From Alitta virens (taxonomy: Eukaryota > Annelida > Polychaeta > Phyllodocida > Nereididae), in contig OW028575.1 in NCBI GenBank assembly GCA_932294295.1, positions 10,464,558 to 10,528,557 on the forward strand: 64,000 nucleotides of DNA. Direction: 5' to 3'. Below the pieces are notes generated by a model. It saw nothing but the letters and a program-made list of their open reading frames with translations, was not told the DNA's origin and searched no databases. Below, piece after piece: positions 1-10,300 of this stretch. Numbering within the stretch: position 1 is the first letter of the stretch; each line of letters opens with the position of its first letter. A program made the translations under genes and the position numbers.

Positions 1-1279
1 GAAAGACCTGACAATTGTGGCACGATGTATTATGCATGGGGCAGACTAAAAGAAACACCTGCTAGCTTCCTGTCGATGCTTCCCTTGCAAAATATTCCAA
101 CCCTATGATGAAAACATTTCCATCTGTCATGTAAATTCCCATCCCAAGAGTGTGTGATTGATAAATGTGACCAAATTTATATCTGCAAAAATGGGCATAG
201 AAGAAATAAATCAGTATTATGTCTGAGATTTTCGGTTGCCATAAGACTGATACTGCTGACGTGTGCAGATGCCATTCACAGTTGTGTGGCCTATTGGGTA
301 GGGCATCCGTCTGTTAGTGCATAGTTCGAACCCAGCCTAGACACTATTTATGAGCTATATCACAACTAGATGTTGGTCACAAGTGTTACCTTGTACTCAG
401 TGTTTATGCTGGGGCAAATTGTAAAAGACAAAGCCTTATCATTTCATCATTACGTCTCCCAATCGCTGCTGTTTATATAAGCGGAGACATCGAGATACAA
501 TGAGACCATAAATACGAAAAAATTCTTTGCTTGACTTGTTTAAAATGGGTTCCTTATTATTTCTGCCTGATGAGGTTCTGAACATTTTTTTAATTTCCGT
601 TGCTCACATCGTTGTTGCCCACAACACTGAATCAAATATTTTCTTGACAACAAACAGCCAAAACAACCCAGCACATGCCAGCATGAAAGTTGTTCATTAT
701 TAAAGACATAATCTCAATTGACCAGCCTCATTCCCTGTTGAAGAACTGGATGTGATCTGGCGGAGATAGCTGGCATGCTAGTATCGTTGCGGGTCTGTAG
801 ATGGGCCATGTGCGTGTTCTATGCTAGCAATGCCAGACATGGTGAAGGAAAGGACAATGATGTCAAGTTTGTAACGACAAAAAATGTGATTATGTTGAGA
901 TGATTAGCTCGTTTGTTATATACTATTTAAGAATAAAAAACACATCTACATAAACAGAATGAGTAGTAAAGGATAAAGATAAAACGGTAAAAAAAAAAGG
1001 TTAAAAAAAAAATATCAAGGCCTAAATATATAATAAAAAATTCTAAAAAGTGACTTTCTTAAAATTGCAACTGCCCTGGACTGAATTTTTGTTTTACTTT
1101 AATTGGTCACCTGTATTAAACGACCAATATTTGTATTCCCAAGGATGGTCACTTAACAAAGGTCTCCCTGCACAAGCTATAACATCAGTGTATCTTAGGT
1201 TTGATTACAACATAATTTGATTGCCTGTTACTGGTTGTTGGACCCCTTTAAATAAATTTGTTCCCTTATTATTTTTCAG
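1..1279. other. Intronic/upstream stretch before first visible FOXRED2-A exon
   Basis: No coding exon is recognised here. The part next to 1280 must be intron of FOXRED2 copy A, because the first visible exon begins inside the protein with an acceptor at 1278-1279. The exon expected just before it (the one encoding the stretch equivalent to copy B 9203-8958) is not found, so that intron is longer than 1.27 kb. An S1-type SINE lies at about 282-500. The rest is AT-rich with an A-rich patch near 990-1020. Confidence 0.6.
282..500 (+). repeat. S1 SINE copy (tRNA-headed)
   Basis: A tRNA-like head with A-box-like start near 285 and B-box-like GTTCGAACCC near 325 is followed by the family body: 'ccttgtactcagtgtttatgctg', then 'aagccttatcat..catcattacgtctcc'. 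The body matches the copies at 18430, 42578 and 52060. The promoter boxes are degenerate, so this is an old copy. Confidence 0.65.
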
Positions 1280-4200
1280 ACCCATAAAACCCAGAAGAGG
1301 AAAAGGGAAGAAAGAAAAGTACCCTGTGATTGAACATGACTACCAAGTGGCCGGCGTGGACAACATGTATGTGATTGGGGCAGCTGGTCATTCACTTGAC
1401 TTCAGGCAGTCAGCAGGAGGTTTCATTCATGGATTCAGATATACTGGTCAGTATACTGTAGTGGCGGCAGCAGCAGCATCAGCAGCAGAAGCTAGTCGTA
1501 GTAGTCGTAGCAGTAGAGGTAGTCGTAGTAGTCGTAGTAGTCGTAGTAGTCGTAGTAGTCGTAGTATTCGTAGTAGTCATAGTAGTAGAGGTAGTAGTAG
1601 AGGTAGTAGTAGTAGTCGTAGTAGTCGTAGTAGTCATAGTAGTCGTAGCAGTAGAGGTAGTAGTAGTAGTCGTAGTAGTCGTAGTAGTCATAGTAGTCGT
1701 AGTAGTAGAGGTAGTAGTAGTAGTCGTAGTAGTTGTAGCAGTAGAGGTAGTAGTAGTAGTCATAGTAGTCATAGTAGTAGAGGTAGTAGTAGTAGTCGTA
1801 GTAGTCGTAGCAGTAGAGGTAGTAGTAGTAGTCGTAGTAGTTGTAGCAGTAGAGGTAGTAGTAGTAGTCGTAGTAGTCGTAGCAGTAGAGGTAGTAGTAG
1901 TAGTCGTAGTAGTCGTAGTAGTCGTAGCAGTAGAGGTAGTAGTAGTAGTCGTAGTAGTCGTAGCAGTAGAGGTAGTAGTAGTAGTCGTAGTAGTCGTAGC
2001 AGTAGAGGTAGTAGTAGTAGTCGTAGTAGTCGTAGCAGTAGAGGTAGTAGTAGTAGTCGTAGTAGTCGTAGCAGTAGAGGTAGTAGTAGTAGTCGTAGTA
2101 GTCGTAGTAGTCGTAGTAGTCGTAGCAGTAGAGGTAGTAGTAGTAGTCGTAGTAGTCGTAGTAGTCGTAGTAGTAGAGGTAGTCGTAGTAGTCGTAGCAG
2201 TAGAGGTAGTAGTAGTAGTCGTAGTAGTCGTAGCAGTAGAGGTAGTAGTAGTAGTCGTAGTAGTAGAGGTAGTCGTAGTAGTCGTAGTAGTTGTAGCAGT
2301 AGAGGTAGTAGTAGTAGTCGTAGTAGTCGTCGCAGTAGAGGTAGTAGTAGTAGTCGTAGTTGTCGTAGTAGTAGAGGTAGTAGTAGTAGTCGTAGTAGTC
2401 GTAGCAGTAGAGGTAGTAGTAGTAGTCGTAGTAGTCGTAGCAGTAGAGGTAGTAGTAGTAGTCGTAGTAGTTGTAGCAGTAGAGGTAGTAGTAGTAGTCG
2501 TAGTAGACGTAGCAGTAGAGGTAGTAGTAGTAGTCGTAGTAGTCGTAGCAGTAGAGGTAGTAGTAGTAGTCGTAGTAGTCGTAGTAGTCGTAGCAGCAGT
2601 ATCACCAGTAGTTTTAGTATAGCAGCGGTCCTTGGCCTGGCATCTATCACTATTGCTTTTGCTGAAGCTATACTGCTTATAGTGATTTCCACGAAATTAC
2701 CGAAATTGTAGTCTCAGGGTTTGCATTTATTCCTGACTTAGGGGGCAGAGGACCACATATTCGCTTCATTACGTTAACAAGCCAAAGGTACTCCGCTAGT
2801 AGGAGTCACACGACATTTGCTGTGCCTGTAAATGTAATTATTGCCTCCTCAGACCCAACAGTCCTACAGCCGGGGACCTTATTATCCATCCTTTCACCTT
2901 ATCTTGCTCTTTACCCATGAGTGTGATTTGTCTTGGCAGCTCGTACACTCCACCGCTTGCTGGAATGGAAGGAACACCATCAAGCCTGGCCCTCCTTTTC
3001 CGCTCCTGTCTTGTCGCTCTTGCCTTCTCTCATCAAGCGCATGAACGAAGCCTCTGGAATCTACCAGATGTTCGGCTACCTGGGCGATATCATCATCCTT
3101 AAGGAGTAAGTTCCTATTTAGCGATTGCGCATCTCTTGAGGTAAAGTGCCTTACTCTAGTTTAGTACCTTTGAAAGCAGATGATAGATTGAAGTATGATC
3201 AAGTATATTTATATAGCTTAAACATTAATTTGGATTAATTAATCTTACTTAGAAAGTTAGAATCATCAGCGTGCTAAGACAAATTTCAATTATAACAGAG
3301 AGGTCTAAGCTTTCAGCTAGCCAGTTAGTGTTTACAAAATATTTGATTTCCTGTTCTTCCAGTGGTGGAAAGAAATTTACATATTTGGAGGACTTTCCCA
3401 TCCAGAAACTGGACAAATTAGAGGAGTTGACCGGACATCAGGCTGACCAAGTCATTGTGACCATCATGCAATATGGTAAAAGTTTCTCCGGACCAGGTAA
3501 AGATGTGTTTCGGGAATCTAGAGCAACTGGATTCGCTCACGAGGCTCACAAGTCGAACTTTCTTCATCCTGTCTTTTATTACTATGACAAGCTTCCTTCA
3601 AGTAAGTATGAGTAGTACGTTGGCTTGAAGGGATTTCTGGGAAGAGTATACCCACTTAATAAACTCCTAAATTAAATTTGTAATCATTTTTATTTAATAG
3701 TTTTTATTTAAAGACATGTTACCCGAGTTTGGCTGGCCGTTGTGTTGGTCCACCATCAATTGAATGACATCTAGTTCCAAGCAGTATAAAATGAAACCCG
3801 GTTATAACTAAAGTAGTTCATTATAAGCGAACTGTAGATGCCATTTAAGCTGCTGAGTCCCAACCAGTTTCTTCTGAAAGGCAGTGCAATGATCTGGTGC
3901 AAAGCACCGGCCTTTCTCATAAACAATTTGCCGCTCCCCTGAAATCGGGGAGGGAAATGCTTCCTCGCATCGTCTGCGCACGAAGTAGTGCGATTCCTAT
4001 GCCGAATTTCTTTTTTACAATGAGTTACTTACTGTGAAACTGGTGCAAATGTTTTCTTTTGGCTGTTACTGTTTCGGCATAACGAAATTGCACAGCTTTA
4101 CCATTGAATTCCACCAACTGCAGCAGGTACTATTTTCGTGAATGTCACTGAACAAGCATTGTAACGGGGTTGCGACGCCTATTCAATGATGCTTTTTTAC

Positions 4201-4864
4201 CGTATCCCAAATGCCTTGCGTCGGTTATTAGAAAGACCGGTGCTAAGCACCGGACAAGTGCTGTCTTCGGTTAGAATTTGCAGTCCCAACTCTTTGGTGC
4301 ACAAGTATTTACACCAGGTGACACTGAGGAGCCGCCTGGTGGTTGTTGTGCCCTCTGGTGAATAAGTTGTGACATTACACAAACTTTAAGTAAAGGTGAA
4401 TGTTCATAGTAATTAATCTGAAATCATTTATTGGCGGGGGATTAATTTACATTCCTACGTGTATAAGCCACTGTATGCTTTCCGACTTATAGTCAAATCC
4501 TTAGCTTTCAATAAACCAGTAGCATCAACCAATGATGATTTAAATTTTTCTTTCAGGGGCTGACATGTTGGCAAAGCGGGAGGCCGGTTTCCACTTGCCG
4601 CGCCCAAAACGTCTACATCATATCGTTGAGGATTTTCTAACTGATTGGACTGGACCAATAACCCACGTTCTACCATTAAGACGTTTTCTTGAAGCAGTGA
4701 CGCAACATGACCTAAGGGAGTTCTTTTCTCCAACTTGCCTTCAGATGGCGCTGACAAACCACCATATACCACTGTCATGCCAAAAGCCAGTCCTCTCACC
4801 CTCTAGTGAATTAGTTGAGAAATTCCGCCAAACTTTAAGTAAAGGTGCTAATTGTTCAATGTGA
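1280..4864 (+). CDS. FOXRED2: FOXRED2-like (ERFAD) flavoprotein, copy A, 3' part only
   Basis: Four coding exons are read: 1280-1446, 2940-3105, 3363-3601 and 4557-4864 (stop TGA 4862-4864). All junctions are AG/GT and keep frame. The encoded segment carries landmarks of the FOXRED2 family: a [27 protein letters not shown] block (here [20 protein letters not shown]), then [56 protein letters not shown] and [17 protein letters not shown]2 (ERFAD) is an ER-lumen FAD enzyme of ER-associated degradation in vertebrates; the role here is inferred by homology. The N-terminal FAD and NAD(P) domains lie left of the window. The predicted C-terminus ends in NCSM with no KDEL-like retention signal. An extra intron (3602-4556) is absent from copy B. 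Protein similarity to copy B is only moderate, so the duplication is not recent. Confidence 0.9.
1486..2600. repeat. 1.1-kb trinucleotide-derived tandem array in FOXRED2-A intron
   Basis: The array is built from GTA-GTC/TAG-TAG triplets organised into a higher-order unit of about 36 bp (GTAGTAGTAGTAGTCGTAGT... with a GCAGTAGAGG segment). It lies between the donor at 1447-1448 and the acceptor at 2938-2939, so it is intronic in the spliced FOXRED2 model. Because the period is a multiple of three and lacks stops in some frames, one frame reads through as Ser/Arg-rich on the + strand and others as Leu/Pro- or Thr-rich on the - strand. Those reading frames are a by-product of the repeat. Confidence 0.9.
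3896..4251. mobile_element. 356-bp MITE-like element with 22-bp inverted ends (family B)
   Basis: The left end at 3896-3917 reads GGTGCAAAGCACCGGCCTTT..., and the reverse complement of the right end at 4230-4251 reads GGTGCTTAGCACCGGTCTTT.... Each end is itself a small hairpin (GGTGC/GCACC). The interior (CCGCTCCCCTGAAATCGGGG..., ACCAACTGCAG.AGGTACTATTTTCG) recurs at 10800-11135. It sits in the FOXRED2-A intron 3602-4556. No clear target duplication is seen. Confidence 0.65.
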
Positions 4865-5143
4865 TAAGTCTCTTAATTTGTTGACACTAGGACTACTATA
4901 GTTTTTACACCTCAACAGATTAGCATGTTGAATATGCACATTTATGAAATTTAATTTACTTTTAACGATGATTCAACAGTTCCCAGTTTACCTACTATTT
5001 ATTCACATTATAGTTCTATTTGTGATTCCTCTTAGTACACACAACCTTTAAACTAATCAAGACCATATTACGGATTTAAATGTTTTAATTATAAGTAGTT
5101 TTGACGCGGACTAAAATCCTTAGTTTCTTTAGTGCAATATTGT

Positions 5144-5415
5144 ACAGTTAGTTTCATTAAAAATGGCCTGTCAAATTGAAAATAGACAAAGCAGTTATAG
5201 CTGGCTACTCAAAACCTGAACTAAAAGTACATATTTATGATATATAAGATTAATTTCTTAAATTTACCAAGGTTTATATTTACCTGGTGACAGATGTAAG
5301 CTGATTATTAGCTATAGAAGAGGACCGAAGCAGCTGGCTTTAGCATGTTCAGACCAAAGCCAGGCACTGGTCGCTACAGACAGCTAGAGTCGACCGTATT
5401 TTATGAAACTAACTA
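5144..5415. mobile_element. Family D MITE, copy 1
   Basis: The ends are inverted: ACAGTTAGTTTCATTAAAAA at the left and TTTTATGAAACTAACT at the right. Shared internal blocks with the copies at 39593 and 51154 include GGCCTGTCAAATTG, CTGGCTTTAG and CAGCTAGAGTCGACC. It has no coding capacity. Confidence 0.7.
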
Positions 5416-6414
5416 TGCATTATTTACCATGAATGATCTCAACCAACCATAATTATTGCTCTTTTACAAGGGGCTTGATTATTTTATGACCAATCATTAT
5501 GGATTGCAGATGTATAATTATAATCTGTGCAATGTATATATTGATGTATGACATTGTAGATATAGCCAAAGCATGTAGACGACAGCTTCATAGTGTTGAT
5601 GTGTCATATTGAAATCGGCGCCCATAAAAATAGTGCCTCCCCAAGTGTTACATTGAATATTTAGGAAATAAATGGCTGGCTAGGCCTTGGAATTCTAGAA
5701 AACATTATATTAATATGTCACTCTCAATGTACATGATCTCTATCAAAGTATGCGGGTGTTGTAGTGTAATTACACATGAAATGTTGCTATGGTTGCTGCT
5801 GATTATTAATCATACCACAAATGTATGTATCTACGTGGGATGATTATCACATTTGCTCGAGTTCAGGCCATGGTGCAAACCATCTTGAGTCATCAAAACA
5901 AGATCTGCATTTATTTGTTAAAATCATAAAGAGTATTACTTTCAAGGTCACTGCACCAAGCTAAACAAGAGTGGTGTCTTATGAGACTTGGCCTGTAATC
6001 CAGTAAATATGGTATAAAAATATCATAGAATTCTATAATATTGTGAGCATAATATCAAAAATATTGTGGTACGAATGGTTGTGAAGTTTTGAAATATATA
6101 ATTTAGAGTAGGTAACAGAAAATTTAATTGTACCTTGACGGTGAATAGGTATTCCAACTTTTTGTGTGAAATTAGTTCAGATTTAAATCACAGAATTCGT
6201 AGTTCTTAAAAATTACTCCACTGGTGCAAATCTAGCTGGTTAAGCATAGTATTAATCACAAGTATATTATGGTTTTTGATTTGTGCAAATTATGCATACA
6301 AGAGACACAACGATATTATGATTGCGAAAAATATATATATTCTGTATAACTTGATATTACCATGTATCACAGTTTACGTATATATGCAATGGTCTTCACA
6401 AGTATCTATATAAA

Positions 6415-6415
6415 T

Positions 6416-6443
<28 letters not shown>
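6415..6443. repeat. (AT)n microsatellite
   Basis: An uninterrupted AT dinucleotide run in the intergenic region between the two FOXRED2 genes, followed by ACACAC. Confidence 0.85.
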
Positions 6444-6449
<6 letters not shown>

Positions 6450-7329
6450 GAAGTATATTTTTGTTGTAGAGCTTATATTATGAAAAAAATAAATGCAATA
6501 TTTTTGACCAAAATAGTTCTTCGTTCATTCAAGTATCTTGTGTTTAAATAATTTATAACGACAATAATGATTCAATTTCTAGTCACAATGGCTTAAAATG
6601 TTTTTACACCTTGTCCCTTGGCTAAAATATAACTTACAGTACATCGGTGAAAGCTATATATATAGTCCCAGCATGCCTTGTTGTATTACGAATATAGATA
6701 CAATACCATGATACATGTACTGTACTTAGAAAAAAGTGTAGCAAAGACTTATACCACTAGATATGAGTGAATTGATCGAGAGTGCGCATAAATCTCATAA
6801 TAAGCATAATTAAAATTTAATATAAAAATATTTCTCAAAAACAAAGAATTCTTGGCACAAATTTTAATTGGTGTCGTAACCAAGATACAACTTGTGGATA
6901 AGGTCTAGATAATCTACATCAATCCCATAAGCCTTGTATCATTTGAATAATCTAAGTTAAGTAGTTTACATCTATAGACATAATTTGGTGATTAAAAAGT
7001 TGGGTTCACCTTCTACCATTAAACCTATTACAAGCCAAAAGATAAGAGCCACTTTAATATTTAAATATATATTTTTGCCATTACAATATATTACCAATGA
7101 TTACTGTACAGGCTACACTGACAATTACCTGTTTTCACCAAGTTTTTGCAGTTTCTTAACATTAAAAATGTGGGTCTGACCCTGAACTTTTGGCCTATAG
7201 TGTATACCATTTAACCAACCTAGTGTATACTGGTGTATATTACAAGATTCTTCATGGAATTTAAAGCATAGATCAAGTGTTAAGTACTACAATAGATTTC
7301 CCAGTCCCTGCAGAATGGAGATGACAGAA

Positions 7330-10300
7330 TCAGCCCATAATACCAATGCTGTTAACTTTGAGATGCGGAGTTGGAAAAACTCCCTGACCCTGGAGAAAAA
7401 GATTTTTGCAGGATGTAGGCACAGACTGGAAGGTCATGGCCAGTTTAAGGCAATCTTCAGCAAAGAAAATTCTGAGGTCACGGTCTAAGACGGTCTCGAG
7501 GAAGCGTCGAAATGGAAGGATGTGGCTGTAGGGAGCGTCCCAGTTGGTCAGGAAGTCTTCTACAATATGATGGATGCGGTCTGGCCGAGGAAGGACTTGC
7601 TTCTTTCTGAGGTCTTGCATCTGTTGTTTAGTTGGCAACTGGCTGTAGTAGTAAAACACCGGATGCAAGAAGTTTGACGTATGAGCCTCTCCTGGTTCCC
7701 CTGTTGCTCGATCGGGGCTGAAAATGTCATTACCAGGGCCAGAAAAGTTTGGGCCGTATTCCAATACAATGACAATTACAGGGCCAGCCTCGTGACCTGT
7801 GACCTCATTAAACTCAGCCAGCAGTTTGATTGGGAACTCTTCTATGAAGTCCACTTCCTCACCATCACTGTAAGGAACAACATTATTTACTAGACACATC
7901 TGTTTACTGTATAAAATTTTGCTAAACATTGCTAAAGATGTTCATTCTATAGTCTAAAACTGCATCAGATCAAATTCATATAATAGACATCTGCAGTCTG
8001 ACTTTCAGTTAATATCAAGCTTGTTATAGAGCAACTACAGAGGTGCACCACATGCAAAATCTTACTTTCGAATGGCAATTACATCTCCGAGAACACTGAA
8101 CATCTGATATGTTCCTGAGGCTTCGTTGATACGCTTTATTATGGCACTTAGGAGATCCATGACTTTGTAGCGAGTGGACGGCCAGGGCACTTTGTGGTTC
8201 CTCCATTCAAGAAGTCGATGCAAACTTCTTGCTGAAAATTAAATGCAAAAAATGTTGATGGAAATCCAGGCAGATACACAGACATACAAAGCACTATGCC
8301 TACTTTTTAAATAACTGTAATTATAAATGATGTCAACAAAATAACCCTGAAATTAGCAATTGCATTTCTATTTTTCAAATCACCTGTATATCTGAACCCA
8401 TGGATAAACCCGCCAGCAGATTGTCTGAAGTCCAGGGAATGACTTGCAGTTCCAGCGATAAACATATTTTTGTAATCAGGCGACTCATAATTGTGGCCAA
8501 TTTTTGGAAATTTACTTGTTCTTTTACCAGCACCTCGACTCAACGAAGACTCGCTGAAAGAGAAAAAAAATATATGTAACACTTCGTTGTAAGTATGAGA
8601 AATGGTAGGATTTTGAATTAATGTGTCTAAATGTGTCTTTGAATTTATAAATGACTTTAAGATGACACAAAAGGATTTTCCTTCTTCTATATTCCAAAAT
8701 CAATGGGTTTAAATCAAGCAATGAAGTTGTCCAAATTTCGCTGTTCTCATGATTTCATAATTATCATCAGTTATAGGACATAGCTTGCAAAACAATAAAA
8801 ATAATAAGCTCACTTTGTAGATATCTCACAAACCATATCATCTATTAGATACCACAATTTTTGACACAATCTAGACAATTACATCTGGCACCCGTTGTAA
8901 AATGCCAATGACCTGGAAGAAAAAGTATTCATAAAACCGACACAACAACATACTTACTTAGCTAAGATGGACGAATCGAAGGTGAATCCCAAGCATTGAA
9001 TGACTCTGTCATAGCCTTCTCTTAAAGCGAAGTTATCAAATTCATCAACATTAATTGGGATTTCTTCTGTGGTGTTGTCTCCAGCAATCCTCACGTACAG
9101 CTTTTCTTGATATTTTACCAGTTTCAATTCCTCGACCGATGCTTCCAAGAGACCGTCCAGGGACTTCAGTTGGTATGTGTCTAGCAGGCCATTGTTGACA
9201 GCTCTAAAATTAAGAAATTAAGGAATTAATTTTGAACATGTAGGAATTCCATTATCATAAGTAATTGTATGATATACAAATGAAATATTGCTGCTAATAT
9301 GCCAAAGTATGCTTTACCTTCAGGCAGACGGTTATTATTTATTGGCAGCAGTTATTCATACTAAGCATCAATGATGAGTCATGCAAAAAATTATCAACAT
9401 AATTAATGTCATAAGCTGACTGAACTTCAGAAGTACTAAGTTACCAACACAATACTGGGCAAACAGAATTTTACACAATGTTCACATTGAACCTTTGACA
9501 TATTGTGCAGTGGCCACCTCAGCTTACTTGAACTGTCCTAGTCAAGGCAGACAGTCAATTATTCCAGAAAGCAAAGGCATTTCCATCCTGTGGGAATATG
9601 ACATTTCATGTCTTTTCATTAAACCAGAAATCGTGACAACCTGAGCCTTGATTAGCTGTTAGAAAGCCAATTAAATTACAATTGGTTTGTGGCCGTGCCA
9701 AATATATATATACCTTTATAGCAAAAGAAACCAACATATAAATTCAAAGCTCTATCAGATCTGCTCATTTCATCGAGTGAACACCAATATTGCTTCAAAG
9801 ATTTTTCAGTGTCTTAGGCCAAAAACATTTGTTGGACATTTTAAGTGGACCTGACAAGTATGTGTTGTTCGTTCTGTTAACTGTAGGTGGTCACATAGTC
9901 ACTGGCCACCTGGTGGTATCCGGCAATTAAAGAACCTAGCATGTGGCTCCCTGTTCTTTCTTCGCAATTAGAGCACCAGGTCTGTATTTCAGGAAGTATT
10001 TAGTTTTGCAGCAGATTCAGCAAAATCAAAATAACTTCAGAGGGGGGCCCAACATCAATGAATCTATAGGAATGGTGGGTGGGAGATTAGGGCCTTTACG
10101 TCCTGTATTTCTGCACCTGATGGGCTAATTAGGACAGGCAGGGACCATGGTAATGAGATTATGGATGAAACAGCCATCCAACTAAGGCTCGACTAGGAAT
10201 TGAACCCGGAACCCAGTGGTTGAATCTATAGGAATGAATTGCAGTGGCTGCCCCTACACAATTTTGGAAAATTTTAAATGTAATATCAGCAGAAGGCGAA

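Larger units (their letters stand above)
4865..7329. other. Convergent intergenic region between FOXRED2 copies
   Basis: About 2.5 kb between the stop of copy A and the stop of copy B. It should contain both 3' UTRs. A candidate polyadenylation hexamer AATAAA for copy A lies at 5667-5672, but the distance is long and the call is weak. It contains a family D MITE (5144-5415) and an AT dinucleotide run (6415-6443). No further gene is recognised. Confidence 0.6.

Noticed and set aside
1479..2692. Thr-rich and Leu/Pro-rich frames on the - strand
   Set aside because: Both are translations of the same GTAGTC repeat array in other frames; no start context or domain.
1221..2711. 496-codon Ser/Arg-rich reading frame
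   Set aside because: Its first codon is TTG, its start is intronic, positions 1280-1446 are a FOXRED2 exon and the rest is a tandem repeat after a donor at 1447. The next FOXRED2 exon continues in phase from 2940.
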